Part shown: positions 53,370 to 62,050 of the stretch, in pieces
Layout: every line of letters begins with the position of its first letter
How positions within the stretch are numbered: the first letter of the stretch is position 1
NCBI GenBank assembly: GCA_002280555.1
Contig: NCEE01000001.1
Coordinates: forward strand, 55,228-119,227
Source of the DNA: Sphingomonas sp. 32-62-10
Lineage (GTDB): Bacteria > Pseudomonadota > Alphaproteobacteria > Sphingomonadales > Sphingomonadaceae
Direction: 5' to 3'
DNA: 64,000 bases
Made by a program: the position numbers and the translations under genes
The notes under the pieces: model-generated
The model's input: the letters and a program-made list of their open reading frames with translations, nothing else
The model's database searches: none
What the model was told of the DNA's origin: nothing

Positions 53370-54488
53370 ATGGCCCGGCCGCGACCGCCTTTATGGCTTG
53401 CATCGCCAAGCCGCTTTGCGACGCTGAAGGCACCCCGCGCCAAATCCGGGCTTATCCTGCTCGCCCTCTTCCTCACCCTTTGCTTGAGCGCGCTGTTCGT
53501 CGCCGGGCCGCCACCGGTGAGCCGCGATCCGGCCAACCGCGCGGAGGATCAGGCCGATGTGATGCTGTACGAATCGATTGTCGCGGGGGTGCGCGGTGGC
53601 GGTGACTATTACGCCGTCACGGCAACTGCACTGCGGGCAGGCGATTATCCGCTTCGGCCTTTCGTCACCTTCCGCCTGCCGACGCTCGCGATCGTGCAGG
53701 CCTATCTACCCCCGCCGATCACGCTGTTGCTGCTCTATGGGCTCGCAGCGGCCGTCGTGCTGGCCTGGTATGTTCGGCTACGACGCGCGATCGAGCGACC
53801 TCCGCCCCAGGCGATCGCGCTGGTGCTGCTGATCGGCGGCATGGTCGCGTTTTTGCAACCTTCGCTTACGGCTTTTCATGAGATCTGGGCCGGGTTGCTG
53901 ATCGCGCTGTCGCTCGCGCTGCGGCGACCGAGCCGCTGGATCACCCCGGTCGCGATCGGCCTGATCGCAATGCTGATCCGCGAGACGGCTGCGCTTTATG
54001 TGATGGTGATGCTCGGTATGGCCATGATCGACGGCGAGCGGCGTGAGGCGCTGGGCTGGGCCGCGGCGCTGGGCGTACTCGCGATCGTCGTCCTCGCGCA
54101 TGCTTATGCCGTTGGGCAAGTCGTCGGCCCTGCCGATCCGACATCGCCCGGTTGGGCCGGGATGCTGGGCTTCGGGTTTTTCGTGAAGACGATGTCAATC
54201 TCGACCGCGCTTAACCTCGCCCCCGAGTGGGCATCGGCGCTGCTGGTTGGACTGGCCCTGTTCGGCTGGGCAAGCTGGCGCGATCCGCTCGCGGTGCGCA
54301 CGCTGGCGGTGTTTGGTGCTTATGCGCTGCTGCTCAGCCTGTTCGGACGACCCGACACCTTTTACTGGGGCTTGCTCGTCGCACCGACAATCCTGGTCGG
54401 GCTGGCCTTTGCGCCCGATGGGGTCCGCGATTTGACCGTCGCCGCGCTCGACAGCCGCCGCATTACCGTGACAAGGAGCGTGCGATGA
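53370..54488 (+). CDS. Polytopic membrane protein of unknown function
   Basis: A 372-residue protein with about nine or ten hydrophobic helices. A first helix (SGLILLALFLTLCLSALFVAG) is followed by a conserved-looking segment SRDPANRAEDQADVMLYESIVAGVRGGGDYYAVTATALRAGDYPLRPF. This DxxY-type first periplasmic loop and the overall layout recall GT-C-like glycosyltransferases or their relatives, but I cannot assign a family. It starts one base after ubiB and overlaps coaC by ATGA, so it is embedded in the ubiE-to-dsrE gene run. Confidence 0.75.
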   Translation: MARPRPPLWLASPSRFATLKAPRAKSGLILLALFLTLCLSALFVAGPPPVSRDPANRAEDQADVMLYESIVAGVRGGGDYYAVTATALRAGDYPLRPFVTFRLPTLAIVQAYLPPPITLLLLYGLAAAVVLAWYVRLRRAIERPPPQAIALVLLIGGMVAFLQPSLTAFHEIWAGLLIALSLALRRPSRWITPVAIGLIAMLIRETAALYVMVMLGMAMIDGERREALGWAAALGVLAIVVLAHAYAVGQVVGPADPTSPGWAGMLGFGFFVKTMSISTALNLAPEWASALLVGLALFGWASWRDPLAVRTLAVFGAYALLLSLFGRPDTFYWGLLVAPTILVGLAFAPDGVRDLTVAALDSRRITVTRSVR

Positions 54489-55021
54489 AACGCATCCTCC
54501 TGATCGTCGGCGGCGGGATTGCCGCCTACAAGGCCTGCGAGCTGATCCGCCTCGCCCGCAAGGCCGGGATCGGCGTGCGCTGCGTGCTGACTGCGGGCGG
54601 CGCGCAGTTTATCACGCCGATGACGCTGGCGGCATTGTCGGAAAATCCCGTACACACGAGCCTGTGGGATCTGAAGGATGAGGCCGAGATGGGCCATATC
54701 CAGCTGAGCCGCGAGGCCGACCTTGTGGTTGTTGCACCCGCCACGGCCGATTTGATGGCAAAGATGGCGGCAGGGATCGCCGATGATCTGGCGACCACCT
54801 TGCTGCTCGCCACCGACAAGCCGGTACTCGCGGCCCCCGCGATGAATGTGCGGATGTGGCAGCACCCGGCGACGCGTCGCAACGTGGCGCAGCTGCGCGC
54901 CGACGGCATCACCGTGATCGAGCCCGATGAGGGGCCAATGGCATGCGGCGAATTCGGCCCCGGCCGCCTGCCCGAGCCTGAGGCAATCCTGGCGGCGATC
55001 CAGCAAGCGCTGGCGGGCTGA
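54485..55021 (+). CDS. coaC: Phosphopantothenoylcysteine decarboxylase (separate CoaC)
   Basis: A 178-residue HFCD flavoprotein catalysing decarboxylation of 4'-phosphopantothenoylcysteine in CoA synthesis. Features: GGGIAAYKACELIRLARKAG FMN region, catalytic His in MGHIQLSREADLVVVAPATAD, PAMNVRMW and the active Cys in GPMACGEFGPGRLPEPE. In most bacteria CoaC is the N-terminal half of a fused CoaBC. Here the frame stops at 55021 and the CoaB part begins six bases later in another frame. Overlaps the membrane-protein gene by four bases. Confidence 0.9.
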   Translation: MKRILLIVGGGIAAYKACELIRLARKAGIGVRCVLTAGGAQFITPMTLAALSENPVHTSLWDLKDEAEMGHIQLSREADLVVVAPATADLMAKMAAGIADDLATTLLLATDKPVLAAPAMNVRMWQHPATRRNVAQLRADGITVIEPDEGPMACGEFGPGRLPEPEAILAAIQQALAG

Positions 55022-55026
55022 CAACG

Positions 55027-55680
55027 ATGCTGACGGGCAAACACATCATCGTCACCGCCGGACCGACGCATGAGCCGATCGATCCGATCCGCTATCTCGC
55101 CAATCGGTCATCCGGCAAACAGGGCTTTGCGATTGCGGGCGCGCTGGCAGCGCTGGGCGCGCGAGTGACGTTGATTGCCGGGCCGGTGAGCTTGCCAACC
55201 CCGTCGGGCGTCGACCGGATCGATGTCGAAACCGCGCTTGAGATGGGGGCGGCTGTAGACGCATCGCTGCCCGCAGATGCTGCAGTGATGGTTGCCGCCG
55301 TGGCCGACTGGCGCGTCACCCCGAGCCCCCAAAAGATCAAAAAGGGCGCGCGCGCGCCAACGCTGATGCTGGTCGAAAACCCCGATCTGCTGGCGACGCT
55401 CGCCCGCAGCCCGCAACGCCCGGCACTCCTCATCGGCTTTGCCGCTGAAACCGAGCGAGTCATCGATCACGCCACCGCGAAGCGCGTCCGCAAAGGCGCG
55501 GACTGGATCGTCGCCAATGATGTGTCAGGCGATGTGATGGGCGGCGAGGCGAACACCGTGCACATTGTCACTGCAGCAGGCACCGAAAGCTGGGAGCGAA
55601 TGGCGAAGGAAGACGTGGCAACGCGCCTTGCTGCGCGCATCGCTGATAGCCTTGGGGACGACCGGGGGAAGGCCGCATGA
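55027..55680 (+). CDS. coaB: Phosphopantothenate-cysteine ligase (separate CoaB)
   Basis: A 217-residue CoaB domain: VTAGPTHEPIDPIRYLANRSSGKQG (CTP-binding start), AVADWRVTP, the lysine-rich KIKKGA segment, ENPDLLATLA, and IGFAAETE / WIVANDVSG. It joins cysteine to 4'-phosphopantothenate using CTP. Normally fused to CoaC; here it has its own ATG at 55027 five bases after the CoaC stop, and overlaps dut by ATGA. Confidence 0.9.
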   Translation: MLTGKHIIVTAGPTHEPIDPIRYLANRSSGKQGFAIAGALAALGARVTLIAGPVSLPTPSGVDRIDVETALEMGAAVDASLPADAAVMVAAVADWRVTPSPQKIKKGARAPTLMLVENPDLLATLARSPQRPALLIGFAAETERVIDHATAKRVRKGADWIVANDVSGDVMGGEANTVHIVTAAGTESWERMAKEDVATRLAARIADSLGDDRGKAA

Positions 55681-56120
55681 ACCCGATTACCATTGCCATC
55701 CAGCGCCTCCCGCATGGAAGTGACCTTCCTCTCCCCGCTTATACGACATCAGGCGCGGCGGGCATGGATGTGGTTGCAGCCGAGGCGCTGACGCTTGCAC
55801 CCGGTGCGCGGTACGCGGTCAGCACAGGGTTTGCCGTTGCGATTCCGGACGGGTTTGAGGTGCAGGTGCGCCCGCGTTCCGGGTTGGCACTGAAACATGG
55901 CATTACCTGCCTCAACACACCTGGCACGATCGACAGCGATTATCGCGGCGAGGTGAAGATCATCCTCGCCAACCTCGGCGATGCGCCGTTCGCGATCGCG
56001 CGCGGCGACCGCATCGCGCAGCTCGTACCCGCCGCCGTCCAGCGTGCGATCTTGAGCGAGGTCCAAAGCCTTGACGAAACCGTGCGCGGCGCCGGTGGCT
56101 TCGGCTCCACCGGGGTCTAG
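55677..56120 (+). CDS. dut: dUTP diphosphatase
   Basis: A 147-residue trimeric dUTPase with all five motifs: AGMDVVA, PRSGLALKHG, NTPGTIDSDYRGEV, GDRIAQLV and the C-terminal RGAGGFGSTG arm that caps the active site. It removes dUTP and makes dUMP for thymidylate synthesis. ATGA overlap with coaB. Confidence 0.96.
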   Translation: MNPITIAIQRLPHGSDLPLPAYTTSGAAGMDVVAAEALTLAPGARYAVSTGFAVAIPDGFEVQVRPRSGLALKHGITCLNTPGTIDSDYRGEVKIILANLGDAPFAIARGDRIAQLVPAAVQRAILSEVQSLDETVRGAGGFGSTGV

Positions 56121-56870
56121 GTGCTCAGCGACGCTCAGCTCGATCGCTACGCCCGCCACATCGTTTTGCGGGAGGTTGGCGGGGGTGGCCAGGCGCGGTT
56201 GCTCGCGGCGCATGTCGTGGTGATTGGTGCGGGCGGGATCGGATCGCCCGCGCTGCAGTACCTTGCCGCCGCCGGGATCGGACGGCTGACGATCATCGAT
56301 GATGACCTGGTCGACCTGAGCAACCTGCAACGCCAGACAATTTTCGGGACAGCAGATGAGGGGCAGGCCAAGGCGGCAGCGGCGGTGAACGCGATTGCGC
56401 GGCTCAATCCCGACGTAACGGCAGTACCGGTGGTCGACCGGATCACTTCAGACAATGCCGCAGCGTTGATCGCTGGGGCCGATGTGGTGCTCGACGGGTG
56501 CGATAACTTCGCCACACGCCTTGCGGTCGCCGATGCGGCCCACACAGCACGAATCCCGCTCGTGTCCGCCGCGGTGGGACAATTCGAGGGGCAGCTGGGC
56601 GTGTATCGCGGCTGGGAACCCGCCTTGCCCTGTTATCGCTGTTTTGTCGGTGCAGACCCCGATCGCGCCGATGCCAGCTGTGCCGATCAGGGCGTGCTCG
56701 GCGCGATGACCGGAGTGCTGGGCAGTCTCGCCGCGATGGAGGTGATCCGCGCGATCGTCCCCTTCGGGGAAGCGACCACCGGCAAACTGTTGATCGTCGA
56801 CGCGCTCGATTTCCGCTTCCGCACACTGGCCTTGCCCAAAGACCCTGGCTGCCCGGCGTGCGGGACATGA
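56121..56870 (+). CDS. moeB: HesA/MoeB/ThiF family adenylyltransferase
   Basis: A 249-residue E1-like ATPase: MoeB/ThiF start LDRYARHIVLREVGGGGQARL, ATP loop VIGAGGIGSPALQYLAAAGIG, DLSNLQRQ, and a Cys pair in CYRCFVG plus GCPACG for zinc. It adenylates the C-terminal Gly of a sulfur carrier (MoaD/ThiS). GTG start immediately after the dut stop. moeB is the closest assignment; a ThiF role cannot be excluded. Confidence 0.85.
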   Translation: MLSDAQLDRYARHIVLREVGGGGQARLLAAHVVVIGAGGIGSPALQYLAAAGIGRLTIIDDDLVDLSNLQRQTIFGTADEGQAKAAAAVNAIARLNPDVTAVPVVDRITSDNAAALIAGADVVLDGCDNFATRLAVADAAHTARIPLVSAAVGQFEGQLGVYRGWEPALPCYRCFVGADPDRADASCADQGVLGAMTGVLGSLAAMEVIRAIVPFGEATTGKLLIVDALDFRFRTLALPKDPGCPACGT

Positions 56871-57232
56871 CCGGGCTCACCGTGATCGTCACCACGCCCG
56901 ATCGGGTGCGGTTTCGCGCGGGGCTGACGCTGGCGATTGCGCAACGTGCGCTGGGTGGGCGGGTGCGGCTCTATTGCCACGAGGCGAGCGTGGTGCTGCT
57001 CACACAGGCACTGTGCGACGATGATGACAGCGCGGCGCTGGCAAGTGCCGGCTTGCCCGACCGGCAGGGGCTGATCGCGATGGCGCAGGCCAATGGGGTG
57101 ACGCTGATTGCCTGCCAGACCGGGATGGCGATGATGGGGCTGGCAATGGACGGTCTCGCGGACGGCGTCGAGGCCGGCGGAATGATGGGGCTGCTCGCTG
57201 ATCTGGGGGATGATCGGCTGGTGACAGTTTAA
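56867..57232 (+). CDS. DsrE family protein
   Basis: A 121-residue DsrE/TusD-like fold: VIVTTPDRVRFRAGLTLAIAQRALGGRVRLYCHEASVVLL and GVTLIACQTGMAMMGL, where the Cys sits at the usual sulfur-acceptor position. It is probably a sulfur-relay or redox protein working with the MoeB/ThiF enzyme whose gene it overlaps by four bases. Confidence 0.78.
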   Translation: MTGLTVIVTTPDRVRFRAGLTLAIAQRALGGRVRLYCHEASVVLLTQALCDDDDSAALASAGLPDRQGLIAMAQANGVTLIACQTGMAMMGLAMDGLADGVEAGGMMGLLADLGDDRLVTV

Positions 57233-57293
57233 GGCGGGAAGACTTTTGTTTCACCCGTTTGTTTCGAGCGAAGGGACGAGAGACAATCGTTGT

Positions 57294-58361
57294 CTACCCC
57301 GCTGCCGCCCGCCCCATCTCCACCCGCGCGCGATCGCGATAATCGTCGATCACCTCGGTCAGTCCCTCGACGAACGAAATCTCGGGCCGCCAGCCGAGCT
57401 CGCGCTCGATCCGGGTTGGGTCCACGGCGTGGCGGCGGTCCGCAGCGCGGCGATCCTGTAGGAAAGTGATGAGCGAGCGCCGTTTACGGCCATCGGCGCG
57501 CGGTTCGATCCGGTCGAGCAAGTCGCAGATCATCGCCACGACCGCCAGGTTGTTATGCTCCTCGCGCCCGCCGATCGAATAGGATTCGCCCGCGTGACCG
57601 TGAAAGAACACTGCCTGCAGCGCCCGGGCATAATCCTCGACATGCAGCCAATCCCGCACTTCCGATCCCGCGCCGTACACGGGCACGCGAATGCCCTCGA
57701 TCGCGTTGATCACGGCATGGGGGATGAGTTTGCCGGGTTTCTGCCAGGGCCCATAGCCAGCACTGGCGTGCGAGAGGACAACCGGCAGGCCAAAGCTGGT
57801 ATGCCATGCGCGTACCAGATGATCAGCCGCAGCGCGCGCTGCCGCGATCGGCGCGCTTGGCCGATAGGGTGCGTTTTCGTCGACCGCAATCGAGCCGGCC
57901 GAGCGATCGCCGAACACGGCGTTGGTCGACACATGATGAAACCGGAACCGCGCCCGCGCATCGGGCAGCAAATTGCGCCAATGCTCCAGCGACGCTTCGA
58001 GCAGCTGAAAGGTGCCGCCGACATTCGTATCGATGAAGGGCGGCATCTCTCCCGGGTTGCGATCGGCGCGGCCTTCGGCAGCAAGATGGATCACTCCGTC
58101 GACCGATTCCTCCGCCATCACTTGCGAGACGAGCGCTCGATCGAGGATATCGCCTTCGACGAAACGGTAATTGGGCTGATCGGCGGGCACCGCTAGCGCG
58201 GCAGAATCGACCGAATCGACCAGTGAGTCGAGATTGACGACGCGCATCGACCCGTTGCTCGCCAGCAGCCGACAAACGGCCGAGCCGACAAAGCCCGCCC
58301 CGCCGGTGACCAGTATCGTGCGTTCGGGCGGGGTATAGGTGATCTTGATCGGCACGCGCAT
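57294..58361 (-). CDS. RmlB-like NAD-dependent dehydratase homologue, apparently inactive
   Basis: A 355-residue protein aligning end to end with dTDP-glucose 4,6-dehydratase: TILVTGGAGFVGSAVCRLLA (NAD loop), HLAAEGRADR, DTNVGGTFQLLEA, ADHLVRAWHTSFGLPVVLSHASAGYGPWQKPGKLIP and VRDWLHVEDYARAL. The active site is replaced: the catalytic Asp-Glu in the TDE motif is T146-N147-A148, and the Tyr and Lys of YxxxK are I172 and R176. It may be a regulatory or binding protein rather than an enzyme. It lies next to galU, wecB and wecC. ATG at 58361 (a GTG six codons earlier is possible). Confidence 0.8.
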   Translation of the reverse strand: MRVPIKITYTPPERTILVTGGAGFVGSAVCRLLASNGSMRVVNLDSLVDSVDSAALAVPADQPNYRFVEGDILDRALVSQVMAEESVDGVIHLAAEGRADRNPGEMPPFIDTNVGGTFQLLEASLEHWRNLLPDARARFRFHHVSTNAVFGDRSAGSIAVDENAPYRPSAPIAAARAAADHLVRAWHTSFGLPVVLSHASAGYGPWQKPGKLIPHAVINAIEGIRVPVYGAGSEVRDWLHVEDYARALQAVFFHGHAGESYSIGGREEHNNLAVVAMICDLLDRIEPRADGRKRRSLITFLQDRRAADRRHAVDPTRIERELGWRPEISFVEGLTEVIDDYRDRARVEMGRAAAG

Positions 58362-58473
58362 CACCACGCGACAGGCCACACACCGACAATCGACGAAACA
58401 CGCGACATGGCATTGACCCCGCTTGAAAAACTCAAACCGAATTTACCGGTCAAATCTTAAGCGAACCTTGCAC

Positions 58474-59349
58474 TTATTCGCGTGCGAGCAGGTCCAAGGC
58501 GAACTGGCGAACCGCCGGGCCGATATCATCGCGGGTCAGCGCCACCGCCAGATTTGCCTGAATATACCCGGCTTTATCACCGCAATCGTAGCGCGTGCCG
58601 TCAAAGGTCAACCCGTGAAACGGCTGTTGCCCAATCATTCGCGCCATTGCGTCGGTCAGCTGGATTTCCCCGCCCGCGCCCTTTTCCTGCGTTTCCAGTA
58701 CCCGCATCACTTCTGGCTGCAGGATATAGCGGCCGATGACCGCCAGGTTCGACGGCGCAGTACCGGGGGCAGGTTTTTCGACCAGCCCGTCCACCTCGGT
58801 CAACCGGCCGTTGCGCAGGCCCGGTGTAATGACGCCGTATTTGTCGGTCTGATCTTCGGCCACTTCCTGCGCGCAGATCATGTTACCGCCGGTCATGTTA
58901 TACGCTTCGACCATCTGGCGGAGACAGCCGGGGGTACCGACCATGAAATCGTCGGCGAGCAAGACTGCGAACGGTTCATCCCCCACGATATCACGCGCGC
59001 ACCACACGGCATGGCCAAGCCCCATCGGCTCTTGCTGGCGCACATAGGCAACCGCGCCGGGCGTCAATCGCGTTTGATGGAGCAGTTCCATCGATTTGCC
59101 GCGCGCCGCCATCGTGGCTTCAAGCTCGTAAGCGATATCGAAATGGTCCTCGATCGCCGACTTGCCCCGCCCCGTAACGAAGATCATCTGCTCGATTCCG
59201 GCATCCAGCGCTTCGTCGACGGCATATTGGATCAACGGTCGATCGACGATGGGCAACATTTCCTTGGGCAACGCCTTGGTGGCGGGTAAAAAGCGCGTAC
59301 CCAGGCCGCCAACGGGGAATACTGCCTTGCGCAAGGGCTTGAACGTCAT
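58474..59349 (-). CDS. galU: UTP-glucose-1-phosphate uridylyltransferase
   Basis: A 291-residue GalU: KAVFPVGGLGTRFLPATKALPKEMLPIVDRPLIQYAVDEA nucleotidyltransferase start, FVTGRGKSAIEDHFD, LLADDFMVG and VEKPAPGTAPSNLAVIGRYIL. It makes UDP-glucose for envelope polysaccharides. GGAGA precedes the ATG at 59349. Divergent from wecB. Confidence 0.95.
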   Translation of the reverse strand: MTFKPLRKAVFPVGGLGTRFLPATKALPKEMLPIVDRPLIQYAVDEALDAGIEQMIFVTGRGKSAIEDHFDIAYELEATMAARGKSMELLHQTRLTPGAVAYVRQQEPMGLGHAVWCARDIVGDEPFAVLLADDFMVGTPGCLRQMVEAYNMTGGNMICAQEVAEDQTDKYGVITPGLRNGRLTEVDGLVEKPAPGTAPSNLAVIGRYILQPEVMRVLETQEKGAGGEIQLTDAMARMIGQQPFHGLTFDGTRYDCGDKAGYIQANLAVALTRDDIGPAVRQFALDLLARE

Positions 59350-59472
59350 GATCGTCTCCATTGAAGCGCCGCCCGTAACGGTGTGCCGCGCTACTGGCAA
59401 ATTCTCTGGTTCGGTGGTTGTGAACCGGTCAACGTTAGCGCCGCTTTAAGCCGCATCGATTAAGGCATCGCC

Positions 59473-60624
59473 ATGTCATTCGATCACTCGCCATCGCGCC
59501 CGCCACGCATCCTCGTGATTTTCGGCACTCGGCCCGAGGCGATCAAGCTGTTCCCGGTCATTCATGCGCTGCAAGCGCTGCCCGGGCTAACGACGCGGAC
59601 GTGCGTGACGGCGCAGCATCGCGGGTTGCTCGATCAAGTACTCGGCATCGCGGGTATTGTGCCCGACATCGATCTCGACCTGATGGAGCCCGGTCAGACG
59701 CTCGACCGGTTGACCGCGCGGCTCCTTACCAGCCTTGGCGACGTTATGGACGCCGAAAAGCCAGATCGCGTCATCGTGCAGGGCGATACCGCCACCGCGA
59801 TGGTCGGCGCGCTGGCAGCCTATTATCGGCGCGTGCCCGTCAGCCATGTCGAGGCGGGGCTTCGATCGGGCGATATCTATCACCCGTTCCCTGAAGAGGT
59901 GAACCGCCGCATCGTCGCGCCGATCGCCGACCAGCATTTCGCACCGACCCAGACAGCGGCGGATGCGCTGCTGCGTGAAAACATCGCCGCAGACACCATC
60001 CACGTCACCGGCAACACGGTGATCGACGCGCTGCTGGCGACACAGGCCAAACTCGTTGCCGATCCTGCGCTGGGCGCCGGTCTGGACGATATTACGGCGC
60101 GCTTTAAGGGCAAACGGATTGTGCTGGTCACCACGCACCGGCGCGAAAACTTCGGCGGCGGGATGGAGAATATCGCCCGCGCGATTCGCCGGATCGCGGC
60201 GCGCGATGACGTGGCGGTGATCTTCCCGGTCCATCCCAATCCCAATGTCGTCAGCGTGATGGATGCGGTGCTGGGGGATCAGCCCAACATCGCCCGAATC
60301 GATCCGCTCGATTACCCGCATTTCGTCCGCGCGCTCGGGCTGTGCCACATCGTCCTCACCGATTCGGGCGGCGTGCAGGAAGAGGCGCCTGCGCTCGGCA
60401 AGCCCGTGCTCGTCATGCGCGAGACGACCGAGCGGCCCGAAGGCGTTTCAGCGGGCACCGCCAAGCTGATCGGCACCGACGAAGATCGCATCGTTTCCGA
60501 AATCTTCACCCTGCTCGACGACAATGCCGCCCATCAAGCGATGGCGCGCGCGCACAACCCGTTCGGCGACGGCCACGCATCGGCTAAGATTGCAAAGGTC
60601 GTCGCGGATGGTTTCGGACTCTGA
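59473..60624 (+). CDS. wecB: UDP-N-acetylglucosamine 2-epimerase (non-hydrolysing)
   Basis: A 383-residue GT-B-fold epimerase converting UDP-GlcNAc to UDP-ManNAc. FGTRPEAIKLFPVIHAL, VQGDTATAMVGALAAYY, HVEAGLRSGDIYHPFPEEVNRR, VTTHRRENFGGGMENI and LTDSGGVQEEAPALGKPVLVMRETTERPEGVSAGT are diagnostic. Overlaps wecC by 17 bases. Confidence 0.95.
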   Translation: MSFDHSPSRPPRILVIFGTRPEAIKLFPVIHALQALPGLTTRTCVTAQHRGLLDQVLGIAGIVPDIDLDLMEPGQTLDRLTARLLTSLGDVMDAEKPDRVIVQGDTATAMVGALAAYYRRVPVSHVEAGLRSGDIYHPFPEEVNRRIVAPIADQHFAPTQTAADALLRENIAADTIHVTGNTVIDALLATQAKLVADPALGAGLDDITARFKGKRIVLVTTHRRENFGGGMENIARAIRRIAARDDVAVIFPVHPNPNVVSVMDAVLGDQPNIARIDPLDYPHFVRALGLCHIVLTDSGGVQEEAPALGKPVLVMRETTERPEGVSAGTAKLIGTDEDRIVSEIFTLLDDNAAHQAMARAHNPFGDGHASAKIAKVVADGFGL

Positions 60625-61906
60625 ACTTAAGGTCGCGGTTCTCGGGCTTGGTTATATCGGGCTGCCGACGGCGGCAGTGATTGCGCGGACTGGGGTGCAA
60701 GTGCTGGGCGTCGATGTGACGCAAAGCGTGGTCGACACGGTGAATTCGGGCAAAGTCCATATCGAGGAAGTCGATCTCGACGGGCTCGTCTCGGGTGTGG
60801 TTGCCCGCGGCAATCTGCGCGCCGCAACAATGATCGAGCCGGCCGACGTGTTCGTCATCGCCGTCCCCACCCCGTTCGGGGAGAATCACGCGCCTAACAT
60901 CGGCTATGTCCTGCAGGCCGCGACCACGATCGCCACGGTGCTCAAGGCAGGCGATGTCGTGATCCTAGAATCGACTTCGCCCGTCGGCACGACTGAAAAG
61001 GTGCGCGATCTGCTGAGCACCCTACGGCCTGACCTGAAGGTGCCGGGCAAGTCTGGGGAAAGCGCAGACATCGCCATCGCCTATTGCCCCGAACGCGTGT
61101 TGCCGGGGCGCATCTTGGTCGAGCTGATCGACAATGACCGGGTGATCGGCGGTATCACCCCCCGCTGCGCGCGCAAGGCGCTCGCCTTTTATCGGCGCTT
61201 CGTGCGTGGCGCCTGTGTGACGACCACCAGCCGCGCGGCGGAGATGACCAAGCTCACCGAAAACGCGTTTCGCGACGTCAACATCGCCTTCGCCAATGAA
61301 CTGAGCCTCGTGGCCGACACGATGGGCGTCGATGTGTGGGAAGTGATCCGGCTCGCCAACCGCCATCCCCGCGTCAACATCCTGTCCCCCGGCCCCGGCG
61401 TCGGCGGGCATTGCATCGCAGTCGACCCGTGGTTCCTCGTCAGCGCCGCACCCGAACAGACCCCGCTGATCCGCACCGCGCGCGAAGTGAATGACGGCAA
61501 GGTTGCGCACACCGTCGCCCGTGCCATCGATCTGATCGAACGTGTGCCCGGCGTGCCGGTCGCGTGCCTGGGGCTGGCGTTCAAAGCGAACATCGACGAT
61601 TTCCGCGAAAGCCCTGCGTTGAAGGTGGCGGCGGACCTCGCAGCGTTGTTCGGCGACCGGATTCGGATCGTCGAGCCCTATGCCGATACCCTGCCCGCTG
61701 CCTTCAATGGCACCGCCGCCCGGCTGATCGATATCGATACCGCGATCGAGACCTGCCCGGTGATGATCGTGTTGGTCGATCATGAGCTGTTCAAATCGGT
61801 GCCGCTCGACGAGCGTGCGGACAAGCTGGTGTACGATACCCGCGGCATCTGGCCCGATCAGCCCCCGGCTGTCATCCCGAAGGTCGATCTTCGCCTCGCG
61901 GGCTGA
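60608..61906 (+). CDS. wecC: UDP-N-acetyl-D-mannosamine dehydrogenase
   Basis: A 432-residue UDP-sugar dehydrogenase oxidising UDP-ManNAc to UDP-ManNAcA. VAVLGLGYIGLPTAAVIARTG (NAD), VILESTSPVGTTEKV, AYCPERVLPGR, TENAFRDVNIAFANELS and the active-site Cys in GPGVGGHCIAVDPWFLV. The ATG at 60608 is inside wecB. Together with wecB it supplies an acidic sugar for an exopolysaccharide or LPS; no glycosyltransferases lie in the window. Confidence 0.95.
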   Translation: MVSDSELKVAVLGLGYIGLPTAAVIARTGVQVLGVDVTQSVVDTVNSGKVHIEEVDLDGLVSGVVARGNLRAATMIEPADVFVIAVPTPFGENHAPNIGYVLQAATTIATVLKAGDVVILESTSPVGTTEKVRDLLSTLRPDLKVPGKSGESADIAIAYCPERVLPGRILVELIDNDRVIGGITPRCARKALAFYRRFVRGACVTTTSRAAEMTKLTENAFRDVNIAFANELSLVADTMGVDVWEVIRLANRHPRVNILSPGPGVGGHCIAVDPWFLVSAAPEQTPLIRTAREVNDGKVAHTVARAIDLIERVPGVPVACLGLAFKANIDDFRESPALKVAADLAALFGDRIRIVEPYADTLPAAFNGTAARLIDIDTAIETCPVMIVLVDHELFKSVPLDERADKLVYDTRGIWPDQPPAVIPKVDLRLAG

Positions 61907-61927
61907 TCCGTCAGCGAAAGGTCCGGC

Positions 61928-62050
61928 TTACGGCTTCAACCACCACCGGATCACCGCGGCGACCATCGCCAGCGTGCCAACGCTGGCAATCCAGATGATC
62001 GCCATCCAGGCCAGTTGTCGCCATAATGCGGGGCGCGGTTCGGATGCCAT
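61928..62050 (-). CDS. DUF2474 small subunit of cytochrome bd (CydX-like)
   Basis: A 40-residue single-helix membrane protein: MASEPRPALWRQLAWMAI, then IWIASVGTLAMVAAVIRWWLKP. Short DUF2474 proteins encoded at the end of cydAB/cioAB operons have this size and position and are probable accessory subunits of the oxidase. The ATG shares its A with the cydB stop (TGATG). It is too short for routine gene calling. Confidence 0.82.
   Translation of the reverse strand: MASEPRPALWRQLAWMAIIWIASVGTLAMVAAVIRWWLKP

Noticed and set aside
60524..60607. Extended N-terminus for wecC inside wecB
   Set aside because: The extension is Arg-rich and out of family; the ATG at 60608 immediately precedes the NAD-binding motif.
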